Source of the DNA: Pseudevernia furfuracea
Taxonomy: Eukaryota > Ascomycota > Lecanoromycetes > Lecanorales > Parmeliaceae
Direction of reading: 5' to 3'
Length of the DNA: 64,000 nt
NCBI GenBank assembly: GCA_022315425.1
Contig: JAIUPT010000028.1
Span: 992,001 to 1,056,000 of the forward strand
Shown here: positions 56,531 to 64,000 of the stretch, piece after piece
How positions within the stretch are numbered: position 1 is the stretch's first letter
Layout: the number at the start of each line of letters is the position of its first letter
Position numbers and translations under genes: made by a program
Notes under the pieces: generated by a model
What the model saw: the letters and a program-made list of their open reading frames with translations, nothing else
What the model was told of the DNA's origin: nothing
Databases searched by the model: none

Positions 56531-56975
56531 GGGCGGTGGGAGGATGAGAGGGAGGGTGAGAGGGAGGGTGAAAGGGAGGATGAGAGGGAGGGTGAGAGAG
56601 AGGGTGAGAGGGAGGATGAGAGGGAGGGTGAAAGGGAGGATGAGAGGGAGGGTGAAAGGGAGGATGAAAGGGAGGATGAAAGGGAGGATGAGAGGGGGGA
56701 TGAGAGGGGGGATGAGAGGGAGGGTGAAAGGGAGGATGAGAGGGGGGATGAGAGGGGGGATGAGAGGGAGGGTGAAAGGGAGGATGAGAGGGGGGATGAG
56801 AGGGGGGATGAGAGGGAGGGTGAAAGGGAGGATGAGAGGGGGGATGAGAGGGGGGATGAGAGGGAGGGTGAAAGGGAGGATGAGAGGGGGGATGAGAGGG
56901 GGGATGAGAGGGAGGATGAGAGGGAGGAGGAAATGGAGGGTGAGAGGGAGGATGAGAGGGAGGAGGAGGAGTGGT
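56531..56975. repeat. G-rich satellite: 12-base units with 48-base higher-order repeat
   Basis: Built from variants of GAGGATGAGAGG, GAGGGTGAGAGG, GGGGATGAGAGG and GAGGGTGAAAGG. Between about 56723 and 56910 four 48-base blocks repeat in the order variant A-B-C-C (GGTGAAAG recurs at 56723, 56771 and further 48-base steps). One strand is almost pure G/A, the other C/T. Because 12 and 48 are multiples of three, long frames stay open on both strands (GER/DER-type repeats one way, SLSS-type the other), so these are not evidence for genes. Confidence 0.93.
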
Positions 56976-57342
56976 GATGGGAGAGGGAAGGGGCGCAGGG
57001 TTGCTGGGTGGAGTCTGATTGTGGGGGTTGAAAGCATGCAGCTTTTTTCATAATCTCTGACGCAAAAGAGACACGGATTTCCGGCGAAATGGGGAATGGG
57101 TGATTGAGTCTAGAGTAAAGTGCAGTCGCTTGTGAACACTCTGATATCTTTTGAAGGAAAGTTTTGTTGGTTTGAGAGAAGCAGCGTGCAGCCTGGAAAT
57201 GAATTCAGAAAACTCTTTTGCGTCGGAAGTCTGCGAGAAAATTGAAGAGTCATCGGTCACGGAAAATAGTTCGTAAATGTCATCAAGTGTCATACTACCA
57301 TAATTCAAGGAAAGCTTGTCCGGGCTCCGTTCCCTCTTCGCA

Positions 57343-60300
57343 TCAAGGCTTCTCCACCTGCTCGAACCCCTCCAATTCCTCTTTATCTTTCTCATCTCCT
57401 GCCTCCTTTTCTTTCTGGTTCTCCTTCTTCAAGTGGCCGGCACGCTTCTCAAATTGCCTCCCCACCTTCAGCATTGTTTCAATTTCCTCATCTCCCAACA
57501 TCGTACCCTTCTTCTCCGCCAAAACCCTTGCGGTTTTGACCGCCTTCTTGATCTCGTGCCCATTGATATTACACTTGCTCCACTTCTGTTGAGCAAGCAT
57601 GCGCAGATCAGCAGACTGGGATTCATTGATGGCGCCTTCATCGAACAAGCCCTTGATCTGATTATGCCAAATCGCAACTCTGCGGCCACGATCCAGAGGA
57701 GGCAGACCGAGGGTAACGTCGATGCGACGTAGGAGAGCTTCGTCGAATCTGCTGACGCGGTTGGTTGTGATAAAGACAATACCTTGATAGTATTCAATAA
57801 ATCGTACGAAGCTTGAGACTAGATCGTTGCGTTTGAGATTGGAGCATTCGTAGTCGCGTCGAGCTTGTAGGAGGAGGTCTGCTTCATCGAACAGCAAGAT
57901 GGCTCCCCATTTCGTGGCATAATCCGAGATTTCTTCTAGCTTCTCGTCAAATCTCGGCAGGGAAGTCCCAATATCGCTGCAGGTGACAGGGAATAAAGGT
58001 TTGCAAAATTGTTCCGCGATGGATTCTTGCGGTTCCCGTCAGCAATGAACGGTGCTAACACGGGTTCTAAGGTACGTACCAGCAGTTAATGTTTTGCCAA
58101 CACCTGGCTCGCCGTGTAGCAGTATACTAAGTGCCTTTCCACCTGCTGAGCCTCTCAATTCCGATGTCTTATCAACATGGGATGAGACCATGGATTCTAA
58201 GATGTCTTTGTACTCTTCTTCGAGGGCCACGTGGTCCCAAGCATTTTGTTGGAAAGACACCGGCTTGAGTCGTGATATGTTGAGGAATTCTAAACTCAAA
58301 TTAGATTCTGCAGGGATCAGGGCGATGTCTATACTTACTCCACACTTTGTCCCGAAAGCAGAAGCCACGCACATGTTGCGGACAAAGCATCAACGTGAGC
58401 TCATCCATCTCGGCATCTGGATGGACTAGATTGTATTTTTGGAACTCGCGGACCACAACATGCGAAGGACGATCTGTTGAATAGCGTCGGCAAGGCTCAG
58501 CTTGAGTGTCTTCAGGTTTGTAGATGCTTTCGAGCTCGTAGTCTCTACTGCAGTACTCATCCTCAAAATGGCGCACGAGGGAGCGCTGAGGTGTATAACG
58601 TCTTGGTCGCCGATCAAAAGCTTCGCCGCTTGTATCCCAATCGCTGAATCTGTTTTCCTTCCAGCTTTTGTTCTTGGAACTGGAGGGTCCATATTTCCCA
58701 TCGATAGAAATAAGCCAGCCGTTGCGCCTCTGATAATTCAGATGGTCTACCATGACGCGAGTAGACTGCGAAGTAGAGTTCTCGCTCTCTTGACAGTGCT
58801 GTAGCTGTAAAGTACAGAATTTCTTTCCGCGAGAAATCAATGATTCTCTGATGGCGTTTCCGTCTAAAAGAAAATTCTCTGGGACTAGCGAAAGGTAGCT
58901 AATGTCCTTGACACCATGGAAAGGAGCAATGCAATGAATGGACCAAACGCGGCCATAGACCTCGCCGTCGAAATCCATGGACCACGCTCTGATATCGAGC
59001 CTGGTAAGGGCGTGAAAGTTGTCTGGCGACGGTTTTCGTACCTGCATACCATCGAGAGAGTCAACGACGAAAGCTTCCCATTCGCCATTAGCACGGCTGT
59101 ACACCGTCGTGCCAGGTCGATAGAGCATCCACAAGTCGCTGTATTTGACAAGGTTTGGAGGTGTCGTCGACTCAAAATTGTCGAGCACTCTACTGATGTC
59201 GCTGAAGTCGGTCTTCAGGAAGTCCAGGATGAATTTGGCGTGTTCCTTGGCCTGCGTGGGCTCATTGGTATTCTCCACATAATCGGTGAGCTGCTTCCGA
59301 TTGAGGAAAAGAGCCATGAGGGGCTCCATAAGGTAAAAAATACCCTCATGAAGGGCAAGGTCGCTAATGTTATGTCGAGACACTTCTCTGAGGAGGTCGA
59401 AGAAGGCCGGAGATGCAATTTCGACTCGCCTTCTCCAGAACTGGTTGCGGTCGTATTCAGAGACGGCGGTCAAGAGCGGCCTGTCGGCCGGGATTTTGGG
59501 ATAAGGAGGTGTGGGAATTCTGTCACGTACCGCCTCGAATCTTTGATTCTCGCCAAGGTGGTTGCATCGCACGATCTCAAGGCTTGGTCCATCGACTGCT
59601 TTTGCATCTCGCTTCCCTTTACTCACTTCCGGGACATAGCTGATGAATTCATCTCCAAAATCCTCTGAATACTTGGTTGCTCGACCGCCGTTGGGGCCAA
59701 AATCAGAGACGGAGTCTACAGAGTTCTCGCTGTCACAAATCGAAGAGTTGGTAGGAGAGCCAGGAGCGCCCTCGCACTCTTCGACACGGGACTGCAGTTC
59801 GTTGACTTTGGACTCCAGCTTGTGCAGAAAGTCAACGTCTACCAGTATTTTCTCGTTTTTCTCCTGGATGACCTCTTTTGGTTGTTCGAGGTTAAGGCGT
59901 GCGGGAATGGTAGAAAGTTTGGGATGATACCGAAGCTTCGACGTAATATTATGCTTGGGCTGGTGTTGTGTGTCAAAGAAGTCGAAACCATTCCTCCCAA
60001 CGTCCTCATTCAATTCCGAGGAAGGAGTCTTGCTATACATAGTGGCCGCAGGGGGCAGCACGTGCGCTCTTTCCACATGTTCAGAGGCATCCTCCTCTTC
60101 TCCAGATTCATTGCGGACGGAATAGTCATCGGCCTGGAAGATCCACGCATGAGGGTTCTTGTGAGGATCATGCATTCTGTGAGTAGCGGCGTCTCTGTGG
60201 GAGGATGTCTTCGAAAAAGATGCCGTAATAGTCTCCTCGGACGGCTCATTTTCATTGTGATTGTGGTCGATATAGGCTTTGGCTCCGTGCCCATGCATTT

Positions 60301-61004
60301 TGTGGGCTTCTCTCTCGTGACGCAGCAGGCAACCAGTGGACGAGAACTGTGAGTCTACACATCCGCCGAAATTGCAGCGATATGGCTTCAAGTGCGAGTC
60401 TAGGTGTTTACTGAAACGGCGGTTAGAATTAGTGGGTAGAGAGATCTCCAGACATTACTGACTCGAAACTGGACTTCAACTTCTGCGGTCTGTACCAACA
60501 CACATCCAAAGCGGCGTACGGACAATGGTACCACCCATCCTCGTCAGGTTTCATCCTGTAAAATGAATGCTCACGGGCACTTCTGAACCTTGTACCCGCG
60601 AAGGTTGCATGGACAAGTGCCTGCCCAATCTTGTGTCCGTCTTCATCGAGTACCTCCCCTTTCTCGTTGAGAGGGTAACCTTCTAGCTTCTCTGGGCTCG
60701 CGAGGCTATCGTCCTGGACTTTGCCAAGCAATGTTCCATCAGATCCCCAGATCATCCCTGCTTGGCCAACTTTGAGACCTTTGAAGACACTCATAGTTGA
60801 AAGCTGCGTATCTTCAGTTTTGGCTGGGCTGGTGGAGTCGTTGTCTGTGCCATGAGGCTCGCCGATGTCATGATTAGCTGCTTGCCCAAGAGTTGATTGC
60901 CAACGGGAAGCAAAGCGCTTGAGCTTCAAGTCAGCCATCCTCGACTCGTAGGACCGAGGGCCGCTCATCGTGCCGGGGTATGATAGTTGTGAGGAAGGTT
61001 GCAT
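57343..61004 (-). CDS. AAA ATPase with N-terminal repeat domain and C2H2 finger, 1168 aa
   Basis: Exons 60463-61004, 58339-60410, 58080-58289 and 57343-58025. The N-terminal 180 residues hold short GxxxDxxGxxIG-type repeats (VGQAGMIWGSDGTLLGKVQD, LNEKGEVLDEDGHKIGQALV), as in fungal DUF3659/LEA-like segments. A C2H2 finger follows (Cys193, Cys198, His212, His217), then a coiled coil and the DUF7025-like region common before fungal AAA modules. The ATPase has Walker A GEPGVGKT (931-938), Walker B LLFDEAD (985-991), sensor 1 ITTNR and arginines in LLRRIDVTLGLPPLDR. The C-terminus is a Lys/Glu-rich helix. It probably remodels protein complexes; substrate unknown. Starts at 61004 or 60968 are possible. 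The last acceptor is CGCAAG, slightly unusual. Confidence 0.88.
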
Positions 61005-62531
61005 TGGGCGTCGCTCTGCATCTTATGTACAGGCTCCAGGCTGCCATGACCCCTCACTTGGTGGGGCAATGCTACATCGGCTCAGAGGGTCATTGCATAT
61101 CTCAGCCTCAAGAAAGCAGAGCCTATCGATTGGTCGAGGCTGAAGGTCAGCAAGGATTAGCCTCGTGACTGCCTGAAGAGCCGGGAGCCACGTCGGGCTA
61201 TGCTCGAATTCGCTAGGCATGATTCCTTCGATCATGTTCGTAGCCTTGTCTCTCTCACACAAAAGGTGTAGCAGTCAGTCGGTATAAGTTAGTATTGAAC
61301 AAGCCATGAGGACCAGTGCAGCAGCTGCGCAGTCATCCGAGTGGGACAAATCAAATCCGATCCAAAATATCTTGTCCTTCGCGCCGCAGCGGGGTGAAGA
61401 ACGTTCGGTACCATAAGCGACTCAACTTCCGGCCATTCCCCAAACGTACTACATACAGTATGTAAAGCACAAGCAACCCTACCTAACCCGCTGGTGCCTC
61501 CCAATCCCAGGTGTCATCCGGTGGCCCCTGCGTCGAACTCAAAACGTCGGATGTATGCGGCATGTGCAAGCCCCGGACCCGACTGATCCTTTTCTTAAGT
61601 AACCCCGATGACCTGGAACCGGCTCTCCACTGAATCGGGGCCCCGGGCAGCCGTAGCTACATACATACATAGATACATACATACTCTAACTTCGGCGTCC
61701 ATCCAGATGCGCAATGACGATCACATACGTACTGCTACGAAAGTCTTTCACCAAAAAAGCCACCTGAAGGGCTACCTGGACAAATGCGCTCATCGGAAGG
61801 AAGTGCTTCGGAAACTGCACCCAGCCGCAGCCCAGACTCCCTAAAGCTCAACCTACAACCCCCCCCCCCCTTCTGTATGCGCTCTCAAAAAAAAAAAAGT
61901 TCCAGGGTCCGTCCTAGAATACCTACCTTACGGGCCCGCCTTCCGATGATAGGGTTAGGGCTATCACTATATAGCGCCGTGTAGGACTTTTGATGCAGAC
62001 CTCCGGAGAGCAGAACCAGACAGAGGTCAAGGCAATGGATGTAAGAGAACATACGTACGTACCTCCGTATTCAAATTCGCGCACGGAGGGCCAAAAAACT
62101 TTTCCATGTGGAACTGTGTGAAAGTCCCACGGTTCAAGAGCATTCTGGCCGGAAATAAGTGACCGTTATTGTCACAGGTTTTTCCTCTGAATGATGGTCG
62201 TTACACCCGGGAGAAGATATTATGAGTAGGAAAAGCGAGCTCGTTCTGGTCGATGGACAAAATGGGCGCAAATGAAGATCGAATCCGCATACGCAAACCG
62301 TCAGACATGGTCAAAACCTCGAGAGCTCCCATCGTTTCATATCCGCATACGTTCATTGATATTAATTCAAATGAAACCGACTGTTCATATCAAGTTGGGA
62401 TGCTCGCCGGGGGACTCTCCCCCTCTATGCATGAATCTGCTCAATAATCTCACAGTGCCTGGCCCCGCTGCTGATCTGGGAAGACTGACATCAAACAAAA
62501 GTTTTACAACAGATAAAATCCATGAACCCAC
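61005..62531. other. 1.5 kb intergenic with simple repeats
   Basis: Contains a TACA microsatellite (about 61660-61684), a C-run followed by an A-run (about 61859-61899) and TAGGGTTAGGG near 61950. Open frames on the plus strand have no motif. It must include the AAA gene promoter. Confidence 0.4.
61660..61684. repeat. TACA microsatellite
   Basis: Interrupted (TACA) repeat, about six units with one GATA variant. Confidence 0.85.
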
Positions 62532-64000
62532 TCAGTCCACATTCCCATACTCCGCGCCCTCTTCCACCCCGCCCATCTTCCCCTCTTCCACCCCACCAAT
62601 CAGCAACTCCACCTTCTTCTCCTTGCCACCAGCTCCAGACCCAGAGGCCCTCACACGTGCATTCAACGCCATGGTCGAAAACCGCTTGATGCCTGCGCCG
62701 GTATTCCTCAAGTCTGTAGTGTCGGTCCTGGATACCTGCGCGAGCACGAGGAGTTCTTCGACCGTGTCCCAGGAGCCGGAACTGAGCCGTGTGAAGAAGG
62801 TGTATAGCGTATGGGCCAAAGCGACTATTATATGAAGTAGTAGGACAACCATGGAGAGATAATCGGTAACCCTCGAGGCTTTGTAAGCGTAACCTGTCAC
62901 GCGAAGACTTGTTAGCTGTGTATCTTGGTCGTGGTTATACACTCACCGGTCAGAAAGCCATGGAACGCTAAATGGCTAGATTGATTATAGGGTGGAGGGC
63001 CTGGGCAAAATTCCCGAGGCTCGGCACCTCGTATGCGTGTGCACTCTGTCCCAAAACTGGTGTAATATTTTAAAGTGTTGTACTGCTGCCCGAGGCCGAC
63101 GCGGGAGACGGCATCTGCCATCGCGGTTGACGTTATCGTCTCAATATCCTGGATCCAATGGCTCTGCCCACTACCCGTAAGAGGCTCTGTTTTTAGCCTA
63201 ATGTCACCTGCGATGAAGACGTTGGCGAGAGCTGTGGTCAAGGTGGATTTGTTCAATGCCGTCTTGGCCTCATCCATCTATGAAGAATTCGGAGTCAGCG
63301 TCACTCTTTTTAGGTAAAAGCCGAAAAACGAGATAAGTCCAGAGAGCAGGAAGATCCTTTCCCTGCCGAAACTTGGCGTTTCGCCTAAGTAAAAATGCAG
63401 TCCTGGAGAGTAAAGGAGCATTCAGCTCCCGAAAGAGGGCATATGATGCCGTTTTCCTACCAAACAGGAAGGAGTTTCGCCGAAATGCACGTACCCATTG
63501 GGGTATAAGAGGTGTCAAGGCGTCCAGCCAGCCTTGTTCAGCAGTGATATGTCTCCAGCTCCCGTCATTAATCGGTAGAACGTTGGTCAGGTTAGCCCGA
63601 TTGTTTGCCTGGCCACTGTGAACAACGCTAATACCGCTACCGACGTTTTCATAAGCCACATTCCCCAAATCAGTGACAGCATTTCCACTTCCTGTCAACA
63701 TATGCTTCGCTTTGACCCATCGGCCGTCGATAGAGCACACCACACCGACACGTTGGGTGGCTAAATTCGAGGCTAGTGCGCCTAATATTACAAGACCTGT
63801 GGTGACCGATTCCATCTCAGAATTAGCCGGGATCCATACTGTTGTGACTCCTGTCTGTTGGGTATGAGCACCCTTATGGTGTCCCCATAGTGGTTTGGAC
63901 AGCTTGATGTTTGTGTAACTTCCTGATTGGTCATTTCCTCTGGCCCAAAGGTCGTATGCCGGGGGATTGGGCAAAGATACATTGAACGTTGCATTTGAAA
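62532..64000 (-). CDS. fungal extracellular-facing membrane protein, N-terminus off the window
   Basis: Partial gene whose 5' part lies beyond position 64000. The visible upstream part reads NATFNVSLPNPPAYDLWARG, SGIGVVHS-like SGISVVHSGQANNRANL and EQGWLDALTPLIPQW, then a good donor GTACGT (about 63486-63491). The following exon or exons are unclear until 62947-63277 (MDEAKTALNKSTLTTALANV to AFHGFLTG). The last exon 62532-62893 has a membrane helix, YLSMVVLLLHIIVALAHTLY, then RLSSGSWDTVEELLVLA and NTGAGI. This SGSWDTVEELLVLA/NTGAGI end is typical of large fungal hypothetical proteins with a big extracytosolic region and one C-terminal membrane segment. The role is unknown. Confidence 0.65.

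Noticed and set aside
56273..57053. Long frames on both strands through the G-rich satellite
   Set aside because: Low-complexity products explained by the 12/48-base periodicity; no non-repetitive coding part.
62272..62835. 187-codon plus-strand frame
   Set aside because: Antisense to the last exon of the membrane-protein gene, which has a clear splice acceptor and family-like sequence.
1..64000. CRISPR array, insertion sequence or complete transposon
   Set aside because: No regularly spaced repeats with unique spacers, no transposase or reverse-transcriptase motifs, and no long terminal repeats were seen.

Overview
The window is nuclear DNA from a filamentous ascomycete (Pezizomycotina). 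Genes are split by short GT-AG introns of about 43-103 bases. The recognisable products are typical of the group: CYP51, a SreA-type two-finger GATA factor, TVP15, glia maturation factor, Ras with a CAAX box, mitochondrial uS12 and a DUF7587 protein. I cannot fix the class; Leotiomycetes or Dothideomycetes would both fit. No bacterial, viral or CRISPR features were seen. Exon coordinates were worked out by hand from splice motifs, and each intact gene's exons sum to a multiple of three.

Left end (1-11.7 kb) is an accessory, decaying region. It holds a broken class II diterpene cyclase (ent-copalyl diphosphate/ent-kaurene synthase type) and a P450 relic that has lost its heme cysteine. An intact four-exon CYP51 follows. 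Next come an F-box-like gene, a 91-base tandem duplication, a 66-base triplicated coding-like repeat, a broken SRPBCC gene, F-box debris and an intact F-box gene.

The core region (12-49.5 kb) carries mostly intact genes. In order they are: a HAD phosphatase; a secreted, probably GPI-anchored protein; mitochondrial uS12; the SreA-like iron regulator; TVP15; a small secreted cysteine-containing protein; D-amino-acid oxidase; an OTU-domain protein; an 891-residue disordered protein; thioredoxin; a MobA-like nucleotidyltransferase; a 1360-residue tail-anchored protein; a short-chain dehydrogenase; glia maturation factor; a MoCF-domain protein; and Ras.

The right part (50-64 kb) is again gene-poor. 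Two genes, a membrane protein and a DUF7587 protein, are each broken by an apparent one-base frameshift. A G-rich 12/48-base satellite follows, then a large AAA ATPase with a C2H2 finger and a repeat-rich N-terminus. The last gene is a membrane protein whose start lies beyond the right edge.

Most neighbours are functionally unrelated housekeeping genes. The only stretches that read as a pathway are the degenerate diterpene cyclase plus P450 beside CYP51, and, more loosely, the MobA-like and MoCF-domain genes about 9 kb apart.
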